A stretch of DNA of 16,796 nucleotides from the NCBI GenBank assembly GCA_944363995.1, contig CALVVV010000025.1, positions 1 to 16,796 of the forward strand, read 5' to 3'. This DNA comes from an uncultured Bacilli bacterium (GTDB lineage Bacteria > Bacillota_I > Bacilli_A > RF39 > UBA660). Below the pieces are notes generated by a model that did no database searches, had not been told where the DNA came from, and was given only the letters and a program-made list of their open reading frames with translations. This document shows, piece after piece, positions 1 through 7,370 of the stretch. A program made the position numbers and the translations under genes. The stretch's first letter is position 1. Each line of letters opens with the position of its first letter.

Positions 1-28
1 TATATTATAAAGTAAAATACACTAAAAA

Positions 29-69
29 GAAAGTCTTTAGACTTTCGAATGAAAAATTTATTTTTCATT
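29..69. repeat. Two consecutive inverted repeats at the left edge
   Basis: Two perfect inverted repeats follow one another. Arms 29-35 and 40-46 (GAAAGTC/GACTTTC, 4-nt loop) form the first, and arms 48-56 and 61-69 (AATGAAAAA/TTTTTCATT, loop 57-60) the second. Read on the minus strand, the first is followed by five T (22-28 region). Read on the plus strand, the second is followed by a short T run to position 72. They may be terminators of the gene beyond the left edge or a back-up for the minus-strand gene at 99-1361. The second is all A/T except one G-C pair, so it is a weak hairpin. No coding sequence is visible in 1-98. Confidence 0.4.
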
Positions 70-77
70 TTTCTTGC

Positions 78-105
78 AAAAAAATAGTGAGTTAATCACT
101 ATTTT
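78..105 (-). terminator. Intrinsic terminator of the FemAB-like gene
   Basis: Arms 81-90 and 96-105 (AAAATAGTGA/TCACTATTTT) are a perfect 10-bp inverted repeat with a 5-nt loop. Read on the minus strand the hairpin runs straight into seven T (84-78). The TAG stop codon of the minus-strand gene (99-101) lies inside the first arm, so termination is packed against the end of translation. Confidence 0.65.
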
Positions 106-1361
106 ATCAATTTACTTTTAATTAGTTTTTTAAGTGGAACATAATTACGATATAAATTATAATTACGCTTATGTGTTACCAACTCAAAATCGCCAGCATA
201 TTCAACCATTTTCGCACCAAATCCTAATTTAAACTCATCTAAACCAGAATATCTTTTATTATCAATAGTTAAATTTGACATACCACCTAAATTAAATTTG
301 GTAAATCCAAGTTTTTGATATAATTCCATTATTTGCCATATTAATAAATGCTTAGAATTCAATTTTTTAAATTTTGCATCATAACCATCCATTAAAACAG
401 TTATTTCTTTATCTTGTTTGACAATAAGGATACAAGATGTTATAACTCCATTAGGAAAATTGTGTAAATAATTAGTAGCCTCGATTAAATCTTTTTTATA
501 TTTAAATAAATATTTATCAATATTTATTTTTTTATTAATTAATTTTTTATTTGGCTTATTTTTTTTCTTCATTATTAAATTATTCAAATAATTGCTTTTT
601 TCTTCACAATCATTTAGCTTATTTTGAATAGATTCCAAATATATCTTAGTATCTAGTTTGGTGTAATACAATTCAATCATATTGCGTTTGGCGAAATAAC
701 CAAAACAATCTTTAAAATATTCTAAATTTCGTTTATAACGTTCTTTGGTGAATTCATATAAAATATTTAAGTCATTAAAACTTCCTTTGTATGTTCTTAC
801 TCCATGTTTGATTGCACTTCTTATTTTTGTACGATATTCTTTTTTGATATTTTTAAATAAATTATATAAGTTATCATTAAGATTGATAATAGCTTCAAAC
901 CTAGGCTTTAATGCTTCAAAGAAATTATTATATCCTAAATGATAATAATTATTATTTTTTAAAGATTCGTAAATTAATTCAAATTTAGGATTATTTTCTT
1001 TTGTTTGATTACTAAAATCATATATACTTTTTATTACAAGAGGATTTATTTTAATTCCAATTACTCCTAATTTAGCTAAATAGTTTTTAATTTGTGCTGT
1101 AAAATCTTTTAATAAATAAAAATCTTCATAATTTAAAATAAAACCACGGGGAGCATAAGCATATTTGAATCCATCTTCTTTATTAATTAAAATTAAAGTA
1201 GCAGCAATAACAATATTTTCCTTAAATAAACCCAATAAAATTGGTTTATATCCTTGATTACTCATAACCATACCATATTCAGGTGTTTGATAAATAGATT
1301 TTAAAGGAAAATTAGTTATAAAATTAATAAATTCTTGATTGGTTAATTCTTTTAAATTCAT
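99..1361 (-). CDS. FemAB/FemX-like peptidoglycan aminoacyltransferase
   Basis: This is a 420-residue protein of the FemAB (Fem/MurM) family. These cytoplasmic, membrane-associated enzymes use aminoacyl-tRNA to add amino acids to the peptide side chain of lipid-linked peptidoglycan precursors. Visible marks are an N-terminal half opening with 'IYQTPEYGMVM' and then 'AYAPRG', as in the first GNAT-like domain. A lysine-rich helical segment at about residues 225-300 would be the coiled-coil arm. The C-terminal block has 'LGGMSNLT', 'LDEFKLGFGAKMVEYAG' and the closing 'VPLKKLIK'. Length fits the usual 400-420 residues. The start is ATG at 1361-1359, preceded on the minus strand by AAAAGGTGA. It is a single-gene unit with its own promoter (1381-1409) and terminator (78-105). 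The amino acid added cannot be read from sequence. Family assignment is firm, substrate unknown. Confidence 0.88.
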   Translation of the reverse strand: MNLKELTNQEFINFITNFPLKSIYQTPEYGMVMSNQGYKPILLGLFKENIVIAATLILINKEDGFKYAYAPRGFILNYEDFYLLKDFTAQIKNYLAKLGVIGIKINPLVIKSIYDFSNQTKENNPKFELIYESLKNNNYYHLGYNNFFEALKPRFEAIINLNDNLYNLFKNIKKEYRTKIRSAIKHGVRTYKGSFNDLNILYEFTKERYKRNLEYFKDCFGYFAKRNMIELYYTKLDTKIYLESIQNKLNDCEEKSNYLNNLIMKKKNKPNKKLINKKINIDKYLFKYKKDLIEATNYLHNFPNGVITSCILIVKQDKEITVLMDGYDAKFKKLNSKHLLIWQIMELYQKLGFTKFNLGGMSNLTIDNKRYSGLDEFKLGFGAKMVEYAGDFELVTHKRNYNLYRNYVPLKKLIKSKLIK

Positions 1362-1380
1362 AATGTCTTCACCTTTTAAA

Positions 1381-1409
1381 ATTATACCATATAATGATTA
1401 AAATGTCAT
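1381..1409 (-). promoter_or_regulatory. Promoter of the FemAB-like gene
   Basis: On the minus strand there is a -35 ATGACA (1409-1404), a 17-bp spacer and a -10 TATAAT (1386-1381). The -10 is preceded by TGG, giving an extended -10 (TGgTATAAT). The leader to the ATG would be about 15 nt and contains the ribosome binding site. All parts are close to the sigma-A consensus. Confidence 0.62.
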
Positions 1410-1428
1410 ATAATTAATAATTATTAAT
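1409..1428. promoter_or_regulatory. 16-bp palindrome and possible plus-strand -10 between divergent genes
   Basis: Positions 1413-1428 are a perfect 16-bp palindrome (arms ATTAATAA/TTATTAAT) between the divergent FemAB-like gene and the three-gene activase cassette. A plus-strand TATAAT at 1409-1414 abuts it and could be the -10 of the cassette, but no convincing -35 stands 16-18 bp upstream. The TATAAT overlaps the -35 of the opposite promoter by one base, so the two promoters would interfere. In such AT-rich DNA an A/T-only palindrome may be chance. Confidence 0.3.
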
Positions 1429-1449
1429 ATATTTATTTTAGGTGAGATT

Positions 1450-2328
1450 ATGAAAATAGGCATACCTAAGGCATTGTATTATTATTATTTTTTTGATAAA
1501 TGGCGATATTTTTTTGAAGAATTAAATATTGAATTAATAAGTACTAATACTGACAAAAAAATTCTAGAATTTGGTAATAAATATGCTAATAGTGAAATGT
1601 GTTTATCACTAAAAATTTTTTTAGGACACATTGCTTATTTAAAGGATAAGTGTGACTATATACTTATTCCTAAAATTGATAATTTTGGTCTTAACGAGCA
1701 AATGTGTAGTAATTTTAGTAGTTTATACGATTTAGTTAACAATTTGTTTGATGTTAAGATTTTAACTTATGAAATAAATCATCAAAAAAAGAAAAACGAA
1801 AAAAAAGGATTATTTAGTATAGGATTACAACTTGGATTTACAAAAAAACAATTAAAAAAAGCTTATCAAATAGCTTGTTTAAAATATCATAAACAATTAA
1901 AACGTGATATGATGATTAATTTTAATAAATTGGAAAGTACTAAGAAAAAAATACTAATTGTAGCTCATTCATATAATATTCATGATGATTATATTGGAAA
2001 AACAATAATCAAAAATTTAGAAAAATATAATTTTGAGATAATTTATAGTGATTTATTTAATGCTAAAAATTTATCGCATTATTTATCTTTAAATTTATAT
2101 TGGAAGTATTGTAAGGAGAGTTTAGGTGCAATTGTTTTATGTAAGGAAAAAGTTGATGGTATTATTTTTATTACTACTTTTCCTTGTGGTTTAGATAGTT
2201 TAGTAAATGAATTAGTCATGCGGAAAATTCAATTACCATATTTAAATTTGATTATTGATGATTTAGATGCTCTAGCAGGAATTGAAACTAGAATAGAAAG
2301 TTTTGCTGATATAATTGAACAAAATTAA
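1450..2328 (+). CDS. COG3580/DUF2229-like acyl-CoA dehydratase activase-related protein
   Basis: This is a 292-residue protein resembling the DUF2229 (COG3580) family, relatives of the 2-hydroxyacyl-CoA dehydratase/double-cubane iron-sulfur proteins. It opens with 'MKIGIPKALYYYYFF', the usual 'GIPRAL' family beginning. Conserved-looking cysteines are C51 ('SEMCLSLK', where relatives have E-x-C-x-P/x-K), C86 ('EQMCSNF') and C246 ('TFPCGLDS'). It ends with 'LIIDDLDALAGIETRIESFADII', the family's TR-x-E-S/A-F-x-D signature. The start ATG has AGGTGAG at 1440-1446. It overlaps the next gene by 14 nt, so the two are probably translationally coupled. In many Bacillota this domain is part of one roughly 1,400-residue protein that also holds the BadF and COG3581 parts; here it is a separate gene. 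The reaction is not known. Confidence 0.75.
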   Translation: MKIGIPKALYYYYFFDKWRYFFEELNIELISTNTDKKILEFGNKYANSEMCLSLKIFLGHIAYLKDKCDYILIPKIDNFGLNEQMCSNFSSLYDLVNNLFDVKILTYEINHQKKKNEKKGLFSIGLQLGFTKKQLKKAYQIACLKYHKQLKRDMMINFNKLESTKKKILIVAHSYNIHDDYIGKTIIKNLEKYNFEIIYSDLFNAKNLSHYLSLNLYWKYCKESLGAIVLCKEKVDGIIFITTFPCGLDSLVNELVMRKIQLPYLNLIIDDLDALAGIETRIESFADIIEQN

Positions 2329-3379
2329 ATTATCTTTTCCGCATATGGCTAATTATTATATTCCGGCTAATTATTTAATAAAAAATATTTGTGATGTTGA
2401 AATAATTGAAGCACCTTTTATAACTACACAAACGATAGAATTAGGTAATAAATACAGTCCAGAATTTGTTTGTACTCCATTTAAATATACATTAGGAACA
2501 ATGATTGAATGTTTAGATAAAGGCGCTAATATGTTACTTCAATTTGGCGGAGGTTGTCGTTATGGTTATTATAGTGAATTACAAGAACAAATTTTAAAAG
2601 ATTTAGGATATAAATTTGAATTAGTAAATTTAATTACCGCTGGGAAAATAAATATTAAAAAAATATATAAAATAATTAAAAAAATTGATAAAAATTTTAA
2701 AGTAAGTAAAGGATTATATTATTTGTATATAACTGTTAATATGATAAAATATATGGATAAAATAGATGATTATATAAGACAAAATATTGGATTTGAAGTA
2801 GAAAAAAACAGCTTTAATAATTTATTAAAAGAAATGCTTGAAAAATTTAAAACAGTAAATAATCCTATTCAATTGTATATTTTATATAAAATATATTTTA
2901 AAAAATTTAAAAAAATTAAAATTAACAAACCTAAAAATTGTTTAAAGGTTGGAATTATTGGCGAATTATATACTTTGATGGAACCTTTTAGTAATTATTT
3001 TCTTGAAAAAGAATTAGCCTCTTTTAATATTGAAATTAAAAGATTTACAAATGTTAATTATTTACTTTTTGATAATAAAAAAATTGTTAATAAAGCTTTA
3101 AAAAAATCAAAAAAATATATGAAATATAAAATGTGCGCTGATTCATCAACTAATGTTTATTGGGCAAAATATTTAGGAATTAATAAATATGATGGTATAA
3201 TTCATATTAAATCTAGTTTTTGTACCCCAGAAATAGGAGTTATGCCAATATTAGATAAAATAGCTAATGATTATAATATTCCTATTATATATTTTAGTTT
3301 TGATGCAAACACGAGTGAGGTTGGCATTAAAACTAGGTTAGAAGCATTTTATGATATGCTAGAAATGAGGAGAAAATGA
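2315..3379 (+). CDS. COG3581-like dehydratase-related iron-sulfur protein
   Basis: This is a 354-residue protein resembling COG3581, the partner family of COG3580. The TTG start at 2315 is chosen over ATG 2345 because family members begin with a 'K-x-(S/T)-FPHM-x-NY' segment, seen here as 'KLSFPHMANYYIP'. Likely cluster-binding cysteines are C53 ('EFVCTPFK'), C81 ('GGGCRYGYY'), C274 ('KMCADSS') and C303 ('SSFCTPEIG'). Middle and end blocks 'VGIIGELYTLMEPFSNYFLE' and 'TRLEAFYDMLE' also match the family. The middle third (about residues 110-205) is lysine- and isoleucine-rich and poorly conserved. The gene starts inside the 3' end of its neighbour and ends in an ATGA overlap with the activator gene. 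A reductase or electron-transfer role driven by that ATPase is inferred from dehydratase relatives; no substrate can be named. Confidence 0.74.
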   Translation: MNKIKLSFPHMANYYIPANYLIKNICDVEIIEAPFITTQTIELGNKYSPEFVCTPFKYTLGTMIECLDKGANMLLQFGGGCRYGYYSELQEQILKDLGYKFELVNLITAGKINIKKIYKIIKKIDKNFKVSKGLYYLYITVNMIKYMDKIDDYIRQNIGFEVEKNSFNNLLKEMLEKFKTVNNPIQLYILYKIYFKKFKKIKINKPKNCLKVGIIGELYTLMEPFSNYFLEKELASFNIEIKRFTNVNYLLFDNKKIVNKALKKSKKYMKYKMCADSSTNVYWAKYLGINKYDGIIHIKSSFCTPEIGVMPILDKIANDYNIPIIYFSFDANTSEVGIKTRLEAFYDMLEMRRK

Positions 3380-4317
3380 ATTGTTATTTAGGTGTTGATA
3401 TTGGAAGTATTTCTACCAAAGGGGTTATCATTGATGAAAATAATAATATTATTACCTCAGCTTATATATGGACAGAAGGTAATCCAGTTAACGCAGTTAA
3501 AAATTTAATCGAAATATTAAAAAAAGATTTAAATAGTAAATATATTGTTAAAGGTATTGGTACTACCGGTAGTGCTAGAAAATTAATAGGTTTATTATTA
3601 AATGCTAATATTGTTAAAAATGAAATAATGGCTCATGCAGTTGGTACTTTAGCACTTTATCCTGATGTTAAAACTATATTAGAAATTGGTGGTCAAGATT
3701 CAAAAATAATTTTGTTAAATAATGGAATTATAACAGATTATGCTATGAATACTTTATGTGCGGCAGGAACAGGATCTTTTTTATCAAGTCAAGCTAAAAG
3801 ATTAAATATTAATATTGAAGATTTCGGCTCACTTGCTTTAAAAAGTACTAATCCAGTTAAAATAGCCGCACGTTGTACGGTATTTGCTGAGTCAGATTTA
3901 ATTCATAAAGCTCAAGTTGGTTACAAAAAAGAAGATATTGTAGCAGGATTATGTAAAAGTATTGTTTTAAACTATTTAAATAATGTAGGAAAAGGAAAAA
4001 AGATAAAATCACCAGTTATTTTTCAAGGCGGTGTTTCTAAGAATATTGGGGTTTTGAAATATTTTAAAGAAATTTTAAATACTGATGTTATTGTCGACCC
4101 TAATAGTCACTTAATGGGAGCCTTAGGAATTGCTATTTTAGCTAAAAAAAATAAAACTAATAATATTTATGATTTAAATATAAAAAATATTGATTTTTTG
4201 ACGAAAGCTAATGAATGTAAAGGTTGTAGTAATAATTGTGAAATATTAAAAATTTATAAAGATGATAAATTAATTGATATTTGGGGTAATAGATGCGATA
4301 GATATATTAAAAATTAA
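3376..4317 (+). CDS. BadF/HgdC-type ATPase, acyl-CoA dehydratase activase-like
   Basis: This is a 313-residue member of the BadF/BadG/BcrA/HgdC ATPase family (ASKHA fold). Known members use ATP hydrolysis to push a low-potential electron from a [4Fe-4S] cluster, bridged between two subunits, onto a partner. The phosphate-1 loop is 'GVDIGSISTKG' (residues 6-16), followed by 'GGQDSKII' and 'FQGGVSKN'. The cluster cysteines are present: C128 in 'LCAAGTGSFL' and C167 in 'ARCTVFAES', near the C127/C166 I recall for Acidaminococcus HgdC. After the ATPase core a C-terminal tail adds C281-x2-C284-x3-C288-x18-C307 ('GNRCDRY'). This tail also follows the BadF domains in the large fused activase proteins. 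It starts within the upstream stop (ATGA at 3376-3379) behind GAGGAG (3367-3372). No hgdA/hgdB-type dehydratase genes are in the window. Confidence 0.85.
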   Translation: MNCYLGVDIGSISTKGVIIDENNNIITSAYIWTEGNPVNAVKNLIEILKKDLNSKYIVKGIGTTGSARKLIGLLLNANIVKNEIMAHAVGTLALYPDVKTILEIGGQDSKIILLNNGIITDYAMNTLCAAGTGSFLSSQAKRLNINIEDFGSLALKSTNPVKIAARCTVFAESDLIHKAQVGYKKEDIVAGLCKSIVLNYLNNVGKGKKIKSPVIFQGGVSKNIGVLKYFKEILNTDVIVDPNSHLMGALGIAILAKKNKTNNIYDLNIKNIDFLTKANECKGCSNNCEILKIYKDDKLIDIWGNRCDRYIKN

Positions 4318-4343
4318 TTGTATATATAATTATACAATTTTTT
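4316..4343 (+). terminator. Terminator of the activase cassette
   Basis: Arms 4316-4324 and 4331-4339 (AATTGTATA/TATACAATT) form a 9-bp stem with a 6-nt loop and six T at 4338-4343. The first arm begins in the stop codon of the activator gene. The stem has only one G-C pair, so its strength is uncertain. Confidence 0.55.
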
Positions 4344-4360
4344 AAATCATAAAATTGTAT
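4332..4360 (+). repeat. Competing hairpin overlapping the terminator
   Basis: Arms 4332-4341 and 4351-4360 (ATACAATTTT/AAAATTGTAT) pair perfectly over 10 bp with a 9-nt loop. The left arm is the same DNA as the second arm and T-run of the terminator at 4316-4343, so the two hairpins are mutually exclusive. That is the geometry of a terminator/antiterminator pair. It could also simply be three copies of an ATTGTAT-like sequence in AT-rich spacer DNA. Confidence 0.4.
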
Positions 4361-4364
4361 TTGT

Positions 4365-4393
4365 CTATTTATTGTCAAAATGATAATAAATAG
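4365..4393. promoter_or_regulatory. 29-bp palindrome upstream of the LCP gene promoter
   Basis: Arms 4365-4377 and 4381-4393 pair over 13 positions with a 3-nt centre (AAA). As RNA one pair is G-U; the outer nine (CTATTTATT/AATAAATAG) are perfect Watson-Crick. It has no T run on either strand, so it is not an obvious terminator. Its right end falls where the -35 of the promoter at 4413-4421 would be, which fits an operator. Confidence 0.45.
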
Positions 4394-4412
4394 AAAATTT
4401 ATATTAAAAATA

Positions 4413-4421
4413 TGATATAAT
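4413..4421 (+). promoter_or_regulatory. Extended -10 promoter of the LCP gene
   Basis: TGaTATAAT is a consensus extended -10. The expected -35 position (about 4393-4398) holds no TTGACA-like hexamer, which extended -10 promoters tolerate. Transcription would start near 4428, leaving a leader just long enough for the GGTGAG ribosome binding site. An ATG at 4420 lies inside this -10 and is therefore not a plausible start codon. Confidence 0.52.
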
Positions 4422-4440
4422 GTTACAAGTGGTGAGATTA

Positions 4441-6402
4441 ATGAAAAAAATAAGCTTTAATAAGATTTTATTTGCAATAATGATTTTTTTAGTTATTTTA
4501 TTTATGGCGTTTTTGCTTATTTCTAATATATTACCATTAAAATATTTGTTATTGATTATTATTATTTTATTGATTTGGTTAACTGGGTTATTTTTCTTGT
4601 TAATTTTTAAATCTAACAAGAAAAACAAAAAAATAAAAATAATTGGTTATATTTTAAGTGGTTTATTAGCTATAATTATGTTTGCCATTTTTTATTATAT
4701 AAATATAACTTTAGGTTTTTTTAAAGGCTTTGCTGATAATAGATATAAAGAAGAAAATTATTTAATTTTAGTATTAGAAAATAGTGATTTTAAAGAGTTA
4801 TCTGAATTATCTAATATTGGATATACTTCAAATGAATTATCAAATATAAGTAAAGCTATTGATAAATTAAATGAGAAAATAACTATTGAAAATTTAGAAT
4901 ATGATAATAATTTAACTATGTTTGACGATTTAATTAATCAAAAAATAGATTCAGTTTTAATTGAAGAATCTTCAATGAATATTATTTATGAACAGAATGA
5001 AGATTATGAAGGTAAATTTAGAATATTGTACACGATAACTATTAAAACAGAAATTGAATTAGTTAAAGATATAAATGTTACTAATCAGCCTTTTACAATT
5101 TATATAAGTGGGATTGACTCTTATGGCAGTATTGCAACAGTTTCAAGAAGCGATGTTAATATGGTGGCGACTATTAATCCGCAAACTAAACAAATATTAT
5201 TAATATCTGTTCCACGAGATTATTATGTACAATTAAGAGGAACAACTGGTTACAAAGATAAATTAACGCATGCTGGTTTGTATGGTGTAGAAACATCGGT
5301 GGGAACATTAGAAGATTTATTGGACACTGATATTAATTATTATATCAGAGTTAATTTTTCTTCATTAGAAAAAATAGTTGATGCTTTAGGAGGAATTGAT
5401 GTTTATTCAAAATATAGTTTTACTTCTTCCCAAGCTACTGGTGGGACATATTATTTTGCCGAAGGGTATAATCATATGAATGGCAAACAAGCTTTAGCGT
5501 TTTCGCGAGAAAGAAAAAAATTACCAGGTGGAGATAGAGCAAGAGGAATTAATCAACAAGCTGTGATTGATGGTATTATAAGAAAAGCTACAAGTCCAGC
5601 AATTATAACTGGCTATAGTAAAATATTAAAATCTTTAGAAGATTCTTTTCAAACTAATATGGCAGATAGTGATATGCAGAAATTAATTAAAATGCAGCTA
5701 AATGATATGGCTACTTGGAATATAACGAGTTATAGTTTAGATGGTACTGATAGTTATGCTTATACATATTCTTATTCTTCCCAAGAATTGTATGTTATGC
5801 AACCAATCGAAGAAACAGTTTTAGAAGCTCAAAGTTTAATTGATAAAGTTATCGCTGGTGAAATATTAGAAGGAAGTTATGATAAAGAGGCTTCAGATGT
5901 AAAAGATCCTATTTATGTTACGCCAAAACCAGAGCCAAAACCAGAGCCAACACCAGAGCCAGAACCTGAAGAGCCTGAAATAACAGGAACTGTTCCAACA
6001 ATAAGTTTTGATAGTGATACAGTAACTATTATAAAAGGTGAAAATTATGATTTATTAACTGGTGTAATTGTTAAAGATTTAGAAGATGATTTGTTAAATT
6101 TAAAACCTAATATAACTACTGATATAACTGATACCGCAGTTTTAGAAATTGGTAATTATACTATTACATATACGGTTACTGATAGTGATGGTAATAAAGC
6201 GGTAGCTACTCGTAATTTAATTGTATTATTAGATGAAATCATTATTCCTGAAGATCCAGAAATACCTACTAATCCAGAAATTTCAGATGCTGAAGAAATT
6301 ATTCCGGATTTACCTAATGATGAAGAGAATAATGTCGATATTGAAAATCCAGATAGTGAGGTTCCTACTAATCCAGAAAATCCTTTACAACCTGCTTTAT
6401 AA
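4441..6402 (+). CDS. LytR-CpsA-Psr (LCP) family cell-wall ligase with Ig-like tail
   Basis: This 653-residue protein is of the LCP family, which moves undecaprenyl-phosphate-linked polymers onto peptidoglycan outside the membrane. Three membrane segments stand at about residues 9-29, 33-57 and 67-90. An extracytoplasmic accessory region follows, then the LCP domain (about 217-395). Its marks are 'ISGIDSYG', 'SRSDVNMVATINP', 'LLISVPRDYYV', 'DKLTHAG', 'VNFSSLEKIVDALGGIDV' and 'SRERKKLPGGDRARG' (arginines for polyprenyl phosphate binding). After this are a Pro-Glu linker (about 495-512), an Ig-like/DUF5011 domain (about 520-597, ending 'YTVTDSDGNKAVATR') and an acidic Pro/Asn tail. No LPxTG is present. 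ATG 4441 is chosen because GGTGAG stands at 4431-4436 and the earlier ATG overlaps the promoter. The Ig tail makes it longer than a typical 300-450-residue LCP protein. Confidence 0.9.
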   Translation: MKKISFNKILFAIMIFLVILFMAFLLISNILPLKYLLLIIIILLIWLTGLFFLLIFKSNKKNKKIKIIGYILSGLLAIIMFAIFYYINITLGFFKGFADNRYKEENYLILVLENSDFKELSELSNIGYTSNELSNISKAIDKLNEKITIENLEYDNNLTMFDDLINQKIDSVLIEESSMNIIYEQNEDYEGKFRILYTITIKTEIELVKDINVTNQPFTIYISGIDSYGSIATVSRSDVNMVATINPQTKQILLISVPRDYYVQLRGTTGYKDKLTHAGLYGVETSVGTLEDLLDTDINYYIRVNFSSLEKIVDALGGIDVYSKYSFTSSQATGGTYYFAEGYNHMNGKQALAFSRERKKLPGGDRARGINQQAVIDGIIRKATSPAIITGYSKILKSLEDSFQTNMADSDMQKLIKMQLNDMATWNITSYSLDGTDSYAYTYSYSSQELYVMQPIEETVLEAQSLIDKVIAGEILEGSYDKEASDVKDPIYVTPKPEPKPEPTPEPEPEEPEITGTVPTISFDSDTVTIIKGENYDLLTGVIVKDLEDDLLNLKPNITTDITDTAVLEIGNYTITYTVTDSDGNKAVATRNLIVLLDEIIIPEDPEIPTNPEISDAEEIIPDLPNDEENNVDIENPDSEVPTNPENPLQPAL

Positions 6403-6413
6403 GTAGGTTTTTT
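6389..6413 (+). terminator. Terminator of the LCP gene
   Basis: Arms 6389-6395 (AACCTGC) and 6403-6409 (GTAGGTT) form a 7-bp stem with one G-U pair and a 7-nt loop, followed by six T (6408-6413). The first arm lies in the last codons of the gene and the stop codon is in the loop. Confidence 0.75.
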
Positions 6414-6436
6414 CCTTATAAATTTTAATTAAATTA

Positions 6437-6465
6437 TTGAAATAAATCTTTAAAAATGATAAGAT
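6437..6465 (+). promoter_or_regulatory. Promoter of the PfkB kinase-smr pair
   Basis: There is a -35 TTGAAA (6437-6442), a 17-bp spacer and a -10 TAAGAT (6460-6465) with upstream TGA, giving an extended -10. A second A/T-rich hexamer, TATAAA at 6465-6470, is too far from that -35. The leader would be about 10-12 nt, holding GGTGAT at 6472-6477. Confidence 0.48.
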
Positions 6466-6482
6466 ATAAATGGTGATGATAA

Positions 6483-7370
6483 ATGAAAATATTATGTTTA
6501 GGGCATGCTACTTATGATGTAACTTTGCCTTTAGATGAATTTCCTATTGAAAATACAAAGAATCGTGTTCAAGAACGAATTGAGTGTGGTGGGGGACCTG
6601 CTAGTACAGCAGCATTCTTATTAGGCTGTTGGGGAGCAGATGTTTATTTTGCTGGAATAGTTGGTAATGACTATTATGGCCATAAAATTAAAGAAGAATT
6701 TGAAAAAGCAAATGTAAAGACTGATTATTTAGAATTAAGAGATAATCATAATACAACTTCTAGTGTTGTTTTAGCTAATAAGGCTAATGGATCAAGAACT
6801 ACTTTTGCATATAAACCTAAAAAAGTTGTCATGAATCCTTTTACTTTAAATTTTACTCCAGATGTTATTTTAATTGATGGTCAAGAATACGAACGAAGCT
6901 TAGAAATTTTAAATAATTATCCTAACGCATTAACTGTTATTGATGCAGGAAGAGATCGACCTGAAGTAATCCATTTATGTAAATTAGTTAAATGGGTTGC
7001 ATGTTCAAAAGATTTTGCCGAAAAAGTTAGTGGTTTAAAAATAGATTATAATGATTTTGAATCGTTGAAAAAAGTTTATAAAAAATTGAAAGAGATGTTT
7101 AATAATGAAGTTGTTATCACTTTAGAAGATAAAGGTTGTTTTTATAATAATGAAATTATTAATTCTGTTAAGATTAAAAGTGTTGATTCAACTGGGGCTG
7201 GTGATATATTTCATGGAGCTTTAACATATTATTTAGCTAGTGGATATGATGCAATTAATGCTTTAAAATTAGCCAATTATGCTGGAGCTATCTCTGTTAG
7301 CAGAATAGGTACACGCAATTCTATTCCAACTAAAGAAGAGATGGAAGCTGTATATAATGAATTTAAATGA
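6483..7370 (+). CDS. PfkB-family carbohydrate/nucleoside kinase
   Basis: This is a 295-residue kinase of the PfkB/ribokinase family, which phosphorylates a hydroxymethyl group of a sugar or nucleoside with ATP in the cytoplasm. The N-terminal glycine segment 'ECGGGPASTAAFLLG' (about residues 34-48) is the substrate-side signature. The C-terminal signature 'DSTGAGDIFHGAL' (about 234-246) supplies the anion hole and the catalytic Asp of GAGD. Length is normal (about 300). The substrate is not decided by sequence alone; ribose, fructose, adenosine and pseudouridine kinases share these motifs. It starts at ATG 6483 behind GGTGAT and overlaps the Smr gene by 14 nt. No transporter or sugar-isomerase gene adjoins it that would name a pathway. 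Confidence 0.85.
   Translation: MKILCLGHATYDVTLPLDEFPIENTKNRVQERIECGGGPASTAAFLLGCWGADVYFAGIVGNDYYGHKIKEEFEKANVKTDYLELRDNHNTTSSVVLANKANGSRTTFAYKPKKVVMNPFTLNFTPDVILIDGQEYERSLEILNNYPNALTVIDAGRDRPEVIHLCKLVKWVACSKDFAEKVSGLKIDYNDFESLKKVYKKLKEMFNNEVVITLEDKGCFYNNEIINSVKIKSVDSTGAGDIFHGALTYYLASGYDAINALKLANYAGAISVSRIGTRNSIPTKEEMEAVYNEFK

Noticed and set aside
745..942. 65-codon plus-strand open frame antisense to the FemAB-like gene
   Set aside because: It lies wholly inside a well-supported gene, has no ribosome binding site and no recognisable motif; it is a shadow frame.
4404..4628. 74-codon minus-strand frame over the LCP gene start
   Set aside because: It is antisense to the membrane segments of the LCP protein and crosses its promoter; it is composition-driven.
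5925..5975. Short tandem repeat of CCAGAGCCAAAA-like units
   Set aside because: It encodes a Pro-Glu/Lys linker in the LCP protein; ordinary low-complexity linker, not a CRISPR or regulatory repeat.
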